From Streptomyces sp. NBC_01283 (GTDB lineage: Bacteria > Actinomycetota > Actinomycetes > Streptomycetales > Streptomycetaceae), in NCBI RefSeq assembly GCF_041435335.1, contig NZ_CP108430.1, positions 8,032,001-8,096,000 of the forward strand: a stretch of 64,000 bases of DNA. The letters are read 5' to 3'. The notes under the pieces were generated by a model. That model had not been told where the DNA came from. It was given only the letters and a program-made list of their open reading frames with translations, and did not search any database. The position numbers and the translations under genes were made by a program. Position 1 is the stretch's first letter; the number at the start of each line of letters is the position of its first letter. This document shows positions 24,683 to 30,685 of this stretch, piece after piece.

Positions 24683-24710
24683 TCAGCGGTCAGCGGTCAG
24701 CGGTCAGTGG
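24683..24710. repeat. Heptanucleotide tandem repeat (TCAGCGG)n
   Basis: Three TCAGCGG units are followed by one TCAGTGG, 17 bp before the TetR stop and 197 bp upstream of the MFS start. Related copies continue less regularly (ggcagcgg, tcagcggg). This looks like replication slippage. No gene is seen in 24487-24726. Confidence 0.7.
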
Positions 24711-24726
24711 GCAGCGGGGCAGCAGC

Positions 24727-25335
24727 TCAGCGGGTCAGCGCGTCCAGGGCGGTATCGGCGATGACCTTCAGGGCTTCGCGGTCGGCCCCGCCCTGTGCGG
24801 CGATCCGCATGCCGCCGATGACGGCGTTCAGGAAACGGGCCAGGTCGCCCGGGTCCCGCTCGGAGGCGATGTCGCCGCTGCCCTGTCCTGCACGGATGAC
24901 GGCGCTGATGGCGGCCAGCCGCACCGCGAGGTCGCGGGCGAGCATTTCGGCGGCCTCCGGATCGCGCCCGGCGAGCTCCACCGTCGTATTGACGGTCAGA
25001 CAGCCGATGCTGTGCCCGCCGCTTCCGCCGCCCTTGCGGCACTCGAACTCGGAGTCGACGATTCGGGCGAAGAGGGCGCGAAGGCGCTCCATCGGAGTGC
25101 GCTCCGTGTCGTCGAGGATCTCGACCTGGACGGACGTCATGGAGTCCATGTAGCGGGCCAGCGCTCGCTGGAACAGCTCGTGCTTGCTGCTGAAGGTGTT
25201 GTAGATGCTGCTGCGGCCCAGGCCGGTGGCGTCGCACAGGTCCTGGGTCGAGGTGGCCTCGTAGCCGTTCACCCAGAAGGCGTGCATCGCCGCGTCCAGG
25301 GCCCGTTCCTCGTCAAAGGTTCTCGGTCGGGCCAT
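24727..25335 (-). CDS. TetR/AcrR-family transcriptional repressor
   Basis: A 202-residue TetR protein. The N-terminal HTH reads ARPRTFDEERALDAAMHAFWVNGYEATSTQDLCDATGLGRSSIYNTFSSKHELF, and a C-terminal ligand domain of the YcdC/TetR_C type carries a CR-K-GG-SGG-IGCL stretch. ATG 25335 is chosen because conserved sequence begins there and a 13-bp palindrome (25338-25350) lies just upstream. It likely represses itself, the efflux gene downstream and perhaps the divergent hydrolase pseudogene. Confidence 0.9.
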   Translation of the reverse strand: MARPRTFDEERALDAAMHAFWVNGYEATSTQDLCDATGLGRSSIYNTFSSKHELFQRALARYMDSMTSVQVEILDDTERTPMERLRALFARIVDSEFECRKGGGSGGHSIGCLTVNTTVELAGRDPEAAEMLARDLAVRLAAISAVIRAGQGSGDIASERDPGDLARFLNAVIGGMRIAAQGGADREALKVIADTALDALTR

Positions 25336-25337
25336 GT

Positions 25338-25350
25338 CGGTACCGTACCG
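25338..25350. promoter_or_regulatory. TetR operator candidate, CGGTAC-C-GTACCG
   Basis: Perfect 6-bp arms around one base, placed 3 bp upstream of the tetR start codon. Autoregulation of the repressor is the simplest reading. Confidence 0.55.
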
Positions 25351-25403
25351 ATTTTGGAACGCCCAGTGCAATACGTGGATGGATCAAGTCCCTCTTCTCG
25401 TCG

Positions 25404-25432
25404 GTTACCTGTTACATGGCTCTACTGGTAAC
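25404..25432. promoter_or_regulatory. GTTACC...GGTAAC inverted repeat upstream of the hydrolase pseudogene
   Basis: Six-bp complementary arms are separated by 17 bp, with an extra GTTAC half-site inside the spacer. The element lies between the tetR start and the pseudogene start. It could be a second operator or simply promoter sequence. Confidence 0.35.
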
Positions 25433-25483
25433 GTCGATCGGCAAGGTGAGACGCGATGCCCGGGCGGCAGCGGGAGGCAGTCA

Positions 25484-26325
25484 GTGACGTACGCGAGCAC
25501 CTGGCATTTGGCGGAGAAGTTCGAGACGCCGGACGGTTACGTGAGGTGGGCATCGTTCGGGGAGGGGGACCCGGTGGTCCTCCTGCACGGGTCGCCGTTC
25601 TCGTCGTGCGTCTGGCGCTAGATCGCCCCCGCCCCGGCCCGGACCCGCAAGGTCTACGTCTGGGACCTGCTCGGCTTCGGGCAGTCCGAGCAGCGGGAGG
25701 GGCAGGACGTCGGCCTGGCGGCGCAGGAGAGGATCTTCGCCGCGGCCTGCTCGCGCACTGGGGCCTGTCCCGCCCCGGCGTCGTCGCACACGATGTGGGC
25801 GGGGCGGTGGCACTGCGGGCGCTGCTCCTGGAGGGCGCGGAGTACGGGGACCTCACGCTGGTGGACGCGGTCGGCGGTGGTGCGTGGGGGACGGGCTACT
25901 TCAAGCTCATCCGTGAGAACGCGCGCGTCTTCGAGCAACTTCCCGGCTACGCCCACGAGACGCTGGTGGCCAGCCACCTCCGTCACGCCACGCACATCGG
26001 CTACGGGCCGGGTGTCCTGGACGCGTACGTCGCCCCATGGCGCGGACCGGCGGGCCAGGCGGCGTTCTACCGCCAGCACCGCCAGTTCGCGCAGTCCCAG
26101 ACGGACGAGCTCGAACCTCTCCTCGGCGAGGTGACCGTACCGACCCGCATCATCTGGGGCCGCGAAGGCCGCCTGCTCCCAACGGAGTTCGCCGATTTCC
26201 CGCGGGCCCGGATCCCGCACGCAGACCTGATCTGGGTGGGCGGCGCGGGCCACACCATCCAGGACGATGCCCCGGCCCGGCTGCTGTCGCACTTGACGAC
26301 GGACCTCCGGCAGCCAGTCACCTGA
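25484..26325 (+). pseudogene. Broken alpha/beta hydrolase (haloalkane dehalogenase-like)
   Basis: GTG 25484 follows gggagg and begins TYASTWHLAEKFETP. The oxyanion-hole region VVLLHGSPFSS is clear, but a TAG at 25619-25621 interrupts VWR-stop-IAPAP. Translation beyond it in the same frame still reads as hydrolase (KVYVWDLLGFGQSEQ) until about 25745, where one base is lost. The protein then resumes in the next frame as LLAHWGLSRPGVVAHDVGGAVALRA, including the nucleophile-elbow Asp region, and ends at 26325 with the catalytic His segment (VGGAGHTIQDD). Two independent lesions make it a pseudogene unless they are sequencing errors. An intact gene would encode about 280 residues. Confidence 0.85.
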
Positions 26326-26371
26326 GGGTCGGCGGCCATCGCTGATCGTCGCCGCGCCCTTGAAGTGAGCG

Positions 26372-27283
26372 CTACTCCCACTCCACCGCGAACGCCTGCC
26401 CTGGATTGACCGTCAGCATCTGCTCCACCACGGCTTTCCCTACGGCCAGTTCGAGCCGAGGCCGGACCCTGCGCAGCAGATACGGCATCCCGGGGCCCCC
26501 GTTGACCGCGCGCGCACCGGCAGTCGTTGTGTCGCCGCCGAGGAGCAGCCTGCCCGCGAAGCCTGCCTCGGCCAGGGCCTGTACGGCTTCCGGCATGCGC
26601 CAGTCCGTGGCGTGATGGGAGCGTGAGGGGCCGTCGAAGGCGAGGTAGGACCCGGCTTGGGCGGCCTCGCGGTGGGCGGTCAGGTCGGGGGAGCGGTTCA
26701 GGTGCCCGAGGATCACCTTGCCCGACGGCACTCCCAACTCCCCGCACAACAAGTCGAGTACGTCCAACGCGCCCGTGCCGAGCTCCAAGTGGACGGCGAT
26801 GGGTGCGCCCGTCGCACGGTGGGCCTCGGCCGCCGACTCCATCGTCCAGCGGGCGTGCGCGTCCAGGCCGTGGAAACCGCCCGCCACCTTGATCATCCCT
26901 GCCCGAACGCTGGTGCCGCCGATGCCTTCCGTCAGCTCTCGTACGAAGACGCGCGCCAGCCCTTCGGCGCGCAGTCGCGTCAGCAACTCCGGTGCGTAAT
27001 TGGGTGCTTGATGCAACCCCGTCGCGGCGACGATATGCACACCCGTCGCCCGGGAAAGTCCGGGGAGCTCACTCGCATGGCGTCCCATGCCGTGAGGCGT
27101 CCACTGGATGACGCTCTCCCCGCCGGCCCCATGAAAGGCGGCCAGCTCCTGTGCCGCAAGGTCGGTCGAGTCGAGCTCCTGGCCCGGGAGTTGAGGACTC
27201 GTCAGGAAGAGGTGATCGTGGGCGTCGCAGATACCGAGGTCCGTGGGCGCGAGGTCACCGAGTACGGTGCGGACCGCGCTCAC
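26372..27283 (-). CDS. Phosphotriesterase-family metal hydrolase (lactonase-like)
   Basis: About 303 residues with a TIM-barrel amidohydrolase pattern. DAHDHLFL is the HxH of strand 1. MIKVAGGF carries the Lys that is usually carboxylated to bridge two metals. His residues lie in VHLELGTG and ILGHLNRSPD, and the last strand Asp is in LLGGDTTT. Such enzymes hydrolyse lactones or phosphotriesters. GTG 27283 overlaps the upstream stop as GTGA, so translation is coupled; the frame itself is open further but has no better start. It is the last gene of a tetR-cupin-DUF4865-PTE operon, which suggests detoxification or catabolism of a lactone or aldehyde (inference). Confidence 0.8.
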   Translation of the reverse strand: MSAVRTVLGDLAPTDLGICDAHDHLFLTSPQLPGQELDSTDLAAQELAAFHGAGGESVIQWTPHGMGRHASELPGLSRATGVHIVAATGLHQAPNYAPELLTRLRAEGLARVFVRELTEGIGGTSVRAGMIKVAGGFHGLDAHARWTMESAAEAHRATGAPIAVHLELGTGALDVLDLLCGELGVPSGKVILGHLNRSPDLTAHREAAQAGSYLAFDGPSRSHHATDWRMPEAVQALAEAGFAGRLLLGGDTTTAGARAVNGGPGMPYLLRRVRPRLELAVGKAVVEQMLTVNPGQAFAVEWE

Positions 27284-27951
27284 CACTGCCGTCCCTGCGG
27301 GAGAAGCTCGCGCTCCGGAGCGGACAGGTGGAGGACTTGGAAGACCTCGCCCTCCTCCTTGGGTGATTCGTGGTCCCAGACAGAGAAGTGCACCGCCTCC
27401 CACGTTCGCGGGTCGATGGCCACGGCCGCGAAGATCGCCCCGTCCTGGCGAGCCAACCGCTCGGTCTCGGCGGTGAGTTCGGTGGCGAAGGCACCTAGAG
27501 GGGTGCGGGCAGGGATGCGCATACGATGCCGTATCGCGGATTTCGCAGCCTTCGCGGTGGGGGCTGAGGAGGCCGGCGTGACAGGCGTAACCGGCGTAAC
27601 AGGCGTGGCTGACGTAGCCGACGTGGCTGACGTAGCTCCCGGCGATCCAGTCCCCTCCGCGTACGCCAACCCGCCCCAGTGCTGCACCTCCGGTCGCCCG
27701 AAATCATCGACGATGCCCTGGAATCCGGGGCCCCAGAGGAAGGAGTTCATGCCTTCCGGGGTGTTCCAGAGGTAGAAGGGCGCGTACTGGTTCACGGGGG
27801 AATTGTCTGCACCGCGTTCACGGATCAGGTAGGCCTTGACCCCGAGGCCTGCGTACTTGTCCAGCAAATGGCCTTTGGCGGCAACCCTGTTGCGGATAAT
27901 TCCCATGTCGTAGTCGGCCGGCAGAGTGATCTCGTACTGCATCGCGTGCAT
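27280..27951 (-). CDS. DUF4865 family protein with an in-frame minisatellite
   Basis: A 223-residue protein. The N-terminal half (QYEITLPADYDMGIIRNRVAAKGHLLDKYAGLGVKAYLIRERG) and PVNQYAPFYLWNTPEGMNSFLWG match DUF4865, a dimeric alpha-beta-barrel-like family of unknown activity. Between the two conserved halves, residues about 105-130 form a low-complexity ATSATSATPVTPVTP tract encoded by seven 9-bp units (27572-27634). This insertion is not expected in the family. ATG 27951 has gaggag upstream. The gene lies 51 bp from the cupin and overlaps the phosphotriesterase start. Confidence 0.8.
   Translation of the reverse strand: MHAMQYEITLPADYDMGIIRNRVAAKGHLLDKYAGLGVKAYLIRERGADNSPVNQYAPFYLWNTPEGMNSFLWGPGFQGIVDDFGRPEVQHWGGLAYAEGTGSPGATSATSATSATPVTPVTPVTPASSAPTAKAAKSAIRHRMRIPARTPLGAFATELTAETERLARQDGAIFAAVAIDPRTWEAVHFSVWDHESPKEEGEVFQVLHLSAPERELLPQGRQW
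27572..27634. repeat. 9-bp minisatellite, seven units, inside the DUF4865 gene
   Basis: Units such as ACAGGCGTA, ACCGGCGTA, GCTGACGTA and GCCGACGTG follow each other without gaps and preserve the reading frame, encoding the Ala-Thr-Ser / Pro-Val-Thr repeats. Confidence 0.8.
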
Positions 27952-28002
27952 GGTGGTCCGCTCCTCGCGTCTTCGCGTCTTCGTGTCCTGGCGTCCTCGC
28001 GC

Positions 28003-28401
28003 TCAAGGCGTCGGGTACTCGTCCGTGGCCACGTGCGCGTCCCAGTGCGTGGTCGTACCGTCGTCCGTTGCCTCGACCACTGCCAGGTGTGTCATGAAGG
28101 TGCGGGGCGCGGCGCCGTGCCAGTGCCATTCGTCCGGCTCGATCCAGACGGTGTCGCCCGCCCGGATCGTCTCCGCCGCACTGCCCTTGCGCTGCACAAG
28201 GCCCTCGCCCTCCAGGACGTGCAGGACCTGGCCGTGCGGGTGTCGATGCCAGGCGGTGTGGGCCCCGGGGGCGAAGTGGACGTTGAACATGCGCAGCCGG
28301 GAGGGGGACGGCGGCGCGGCGATCTCGTCCAGCCAGACCGTGCCGGTGAAGTTCTCGGTGGGGCCCATTTGACTGTCCGGGCGGTTGCGCGTGATGTGCA
28401 C
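28003..28401 (-). CDS. Cupin-domain protein
   Basis: A 132-residue single cupin. The first motif reads PGAHTAWHRHPHGQVLHVLEGEG (G-x5-H-x-H-x3-E-like with two His), the second WIEPDEWHWHGAAP (P-x-x-x-x-H). This matches the (R)-mandelonitrile-lyase/carboxymuconolactone-associated cupins that bind Mn or Fe. Substrate unknown. The gene follows the TetR gene by 15 bp and precedes DUF4865 by 51 bp, on the same strand. GTG 28401 begins the protein MHITRNRPDS and follows aaggac/gaagag sequences. Confidence 0.85.
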   Translation of the reverse strand: MHITRNRPDSQMGPTENFTGTVWLDEIAAPPSPSRLRMFNVHFAPGAHTAWHRHPHGQVLHVLEGEGLVQRKGSAAETIRAGDTVWIEPDEWHWHGAAPRTFMTHLAVVEATDDGTTTHWDAHVATDEYPTP

Positions 28402-28416
28402 GTCTCTTCAAGTCCT

Positions 28417-28989
28417 TTACGCGGGAGGGTTGGTGGCGGCAAACAGCAGGGCGAGCAATCCGCGCACGCCGGTATCGAAGGCCGCGGGTGATCCCGAGGC
28501 GCGGGCGAGCACGTAGCCGCCCTGGACCGTCGCGACGACCGTCGCCGCGATCGCCTGTGCGTCGAGCGTGGCCGCGAACTCGCCGCGCTGCTTGCCCTCT
28601 TCGACGATTCCGGCGATCCGGTCCCGCAACCAGTCGAGTGTCTCGGTGACGGGCGCGCGCAGTTCGTCGCTCGCGATGACGTCGGGGTCCATCGTCAGCC
28701 GCCCGACCGGGCAGCCGCGCAGCACGTCGCGCTCGCGCAGCAGATACGCCTCGACACGTTCGTACGCCGACCCGGTGCCGCCCAACACGCCCTCGGCGGT
28801 TGCGCGCAGCTCGTCCGCTGTACGCCTGATCGCGGCGAGCGCAAGGTCAGGTTTTCCGGTGAAGTGGTGGTACATGCTGCCCTGGCCGGCGCCCGCGTGC
28901 TGCTGGATCGCCTTGGGGCTCGTGCCGACGTAGCCGCGCTCCCACAGCAGTTCGCGAGTGGATTCGATCAGACGCTCCGGGGTGCTCAT
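28417..28989 (-). CDS. TetR-family repressor heading the cupin operon
   Basis: A 190-residue repressor. The HTH reads TPERLIESTRELLWERGYVGTSPKAIQQHAGAGQGSMYHHFTGKPDL. The C-terminal domain resembles the YxaF/LmrA group (LRGCPVGRLTMDPDV). ATG 28989 starts 8 bp inside a 20-bp operator-like sequence (28998-29017) that occurs twice more upstream. Autorepression and control of the following cupin, DUF4865 and phosphotriesterase genes are likely. The distant divergent ABC operon may also be controlled. Confidence 0.9.
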   Translation of the reverse strand: MSTPERLIESTRELLWERGYVGTSPKAIQQHAGAGQGSMYHHFTGKPDLALAAIRRTADELRATAEGVLGGTGSAYERVEAYLLRERDVLRGCPVGRLTMDPDVIASDELRAPVTETLDWLRDRIAGIVEEGKQRGEFAATLDAQAIAATVVATVQGGYVLARASGSPAAFDTGVRGLLALLFAATNPPA

Positions 28990-28997
28990 GAAAGTAC

Positions 28998-29017
28998 TGT
29001 ACATACTAGTAGGTACA
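28998..29017. promoter_or_regulatory. TetR operator copy 1, TGTACATACTAGTAGGTACA
   Basis: A 20-bp near-palindrome with outer C/G extending the symmetry, located 8 bp before the tetR start codon. It shares the pattern GTACNTACYAGTA with two other copies. Confidence 0.75.
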
Positions 29018-29078
29018 GAAGTCTAGGCGGCGGCTCCGAGGGGGAGCTGCGGTGGCCCGATCGGGGCGAGGTGCGGGT

Positions 29079-29098
29079 TGTACGTACCAGTATGTACA
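29079..29098. promoter_or_regulatory. TetR operator copy 2, TGTACGTACCAGTATGTACA
   Basis: The most symmetric of the three sites; its arms extend to GTTGTAC/GTACAAC (29077-29100). It starts 81 bp after copy 1. Confidence 0.75.
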
Positions 29099-29131
29099 AC
29101 CCAGACCCCCTCCCTGATGGCCGCGCCGCGC

Positions 29132-29151
29132 CGTACATACCAGTAGCTACA
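29132..29151. promoter_or_regulatory. TetR operator copy 3, CGTACATACCAGTAGCTACA
   Basis: A weaker copy of the same 20-bp element, 53 bp after copy 2. All three lie in the divergent space between the tetR operon and the SHOCT/ABC operon. Confidence 0.65.
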
Positions 29152-29450
29152 AGCCCCGCCCTCACCGCCACCCCCGCCGCGTCCCGCAGCTCAGCCCGCC
29201 CCGGAAGCGGTCCCGGGAGCGGTCCCGGGAGCAGCCCCGCAGCCCCCACGTACTCCCCGGGTGGTACGCGCACTGCCGCTGGCCGTACGACGACTCGAAC
29301 CCCTTGGAGCGCGAGTCTCGACACATCGCACAAACCACCGCGGACGGTTCGGCAAGACCGAGCCGAGACCCGGCCCGAGCAACACGCCGAGACCTCGCAC
29401 AAGCCACACGCCAAAACCCCGCAGACATCGCTCCCGAGGAGATGGACACC

Positions 29451-29750
29451 ATGAACACCCTGGCTCACTTCGACGGCGGGCCCGGCCCGTGGATCCTGTT
29501 CTTCCCGCTCATCTGGGCGGCCGTCGTGATCGGCGGCATCACCCTCCTGCGCCGCACCGTGTGGCGGGGCCGCCGGGCGCCGTGGCAGCGGGACGGCGGC
29601 GAGCGGAACGTACGCATCGACGAGAAGTCGCCCATCGCCGTGCTCGGCCGTCGCTTCGCCTCCGGCGAGATCGACGAGGAGGAGTACTGGCGGCGACTGT
29701 CCGTTCTGAACGAGGAGTTCGGCCGCGCCTCCAAGGGCGGTGCGGCATGA
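29451..29750 (+). CDS. Small SHOCT-domain membrane protein
   Basis: A 99-residue protein. A single transmembrane segment (about residues 11-34, WILFFPLIWAAVVIGGITLL) is followed by a basic stretch. The C-terminal SHOCT motif reads AVLGRRFASGEIDEEEYWRRLSVLNEEF. Such proteins often sit with transporters or oligomeric membrane complexes. ATG 29451 is chosen because gaggag is 9 nt upstream; ATG 29442 lies too close to that site. The stop overlaps the ABC ATPase start (ATGA). Confidence 0.85.
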   Translation: MNTLAHFDGGPGPWILFFPLIWAAVVIGGITLLRRTVWRGRRAPWQRDGGERNVRIDEKSPIAVLGRRFASGEIDEEEYWRRLSVLNEEFGRASKGGAA

Positions 29751-30685
29751 CCACCGCGACCGGAACCCGCGGCATCGACGCCACCACCGTCGATGCCGCC
29801 CGCGTCACCGATGCCGTCAAGGTCTATGGCAGCGGCGACACCGCCGTGCGGGCCCTGGACGGGGTGAGCGTCGGGTTTCCCGCCGGGCGCTTCACCGCCA
29901 TCATGGGCCCGTCGGGCTCGGGCAAGTCCACCCTGATGCACTGCGCCGCGGGCCTCGACAACCTCACCTCGGGAGCCGCCTACATCGGCGACACCGAGCT
30001 GGGCGCGCTCGACGACCGCCGCCTCACACTGCTGCGCCGCGATCGCATCGGCTTCGTCTTCCAGGCGTTCAACCTGGTGCCGACGCTGACCGTGGCCGAG
30101 AACATCACGCTCCCGATGGACCTCGCCGGAAGACGCGCCGCCCGCACCGCCCGCACCGCCCGCACCGACCGTGCCGACGGGGCGTCAGCGGAGTGGATCG
30201 ATGCCCTCATCGATGTGGTGGGGCTGCGCGACCGGCTTCACCACCGGCCCGCCGAGCTCTCCGGCGGACAGCAGCAACGCGTCGCCGTGGCAAGGGCGTT
30301 CGCGGGCCGGCCCGACGTCGTCTTCGCCGACGAGCCGACCGGCAACCTCGACTCGCGCTCCGGCGAGGAGGTCCTGGGCCTCCTGGGCCGCGCAGTACGG
30401 CAGATGGACCGCACCGTCGTCATGGTCACCCATGACCCGGTGGCCGCCGCCCACGCCGACGAGGTCGTCTTCCTCGCCGACGGCCGTCTCGTGGACCGGA
30501 TGACGGACCCGACCGCCGACAAGGTTCTCGACCGGCTCAAGGCCTTCGACACGAAGGCAGCCGCCGGGACCAAGGCCCGAACCCCCACGGGCGCGGCCGC
30601 CGGGGCTGAACCCCGATCCGCCACGAACGCGGCCGCCGGAACCACTCCCCGTGCCACGCCCCACACCAAGGGAGCGCCATCATGA
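29747..30685 (+). CDS. ABC transporter ATP-binding protein (MacB/LolD type)
   Basis: A 312-residue ATPase. It has Walker A GPSGSGKST, the Q-loop FQAFNLVPTLT, the signature LSGGQQQRVAVARA, Walker B VVFADEPTGNLD and the H-loop VMVTHD. Two features are odd. A 9-bp repeat tract encodes RTARTARTDRADG between the Q-loop and signature (about residues 130-145), and a 45-residue Ala/Thr/Pro tail with repeats follows the normal end. It powers the adjacent FtsX-type permease, probably for extrusion of a lipid, peptide or drug. ATGA overlaps link it to both neighbours. Confidence 0.92.
   Translation: MTTATGTRGIDATTVDAARVTDAVKVYGSGDTAVRALDGVSVGFPAGRFTAIMGPSGSGKSTLMHCAAGLDNLTSGAAYIGDTELGALDDRRLTLLRRDRIGFVFQAFNLVPTLTVAENITLPMDLAGRRAARTARTARTDRADGASAEWIDALIDVVGLRDRLHHRPAELSGGQQQRVAVARAFAGRPDVVFADEPTGNLDSRSGEEVLGLLGRAVRQMDRTVVMVTHDPVAAAHADEVVFLADGRLVDRMTDPTADKVLDRLKAFDTKAAAGTKARTPTGAAAGAEPRSATNAAAGTTPRATPHTKGAPS
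30142..30168. repeat. 9-bp minisatellite inside the ABC ATPase gene
   Basis: Three units, CCGCACCGC, CCGCACCGC and CCGCACCGA, with degenerate flanking units, encode an Arg-Thr-Ala tract and keep the reading frame. Confidence 0.7.

Larger units (their letters stand above)
28990..29450. other. 461-bp divergent regulatory region
   Basis: It holds three TetR-type operators (28998-29151) and a tandem 12-bp repeat of AGCGGTCCCGGG (29206-29229). About 220 bp follow with no recognisable gene before the SHOCT protein start. Promoters for both flanking operons must lie here. Confidence 0.6.

Noticed and set aside
24683..24710. Heptamer repeats as a CRISPR array
   Set aside because: Units are 7 bp without spacers and there are no cas genes; simple slippage explains them.
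25456..26325. An intact 289-residue hydrolase
   Set aside because: The first third in that frame has no family similarity. The true N-terminal part is in another frame with a stop codon, so the gene is broken.
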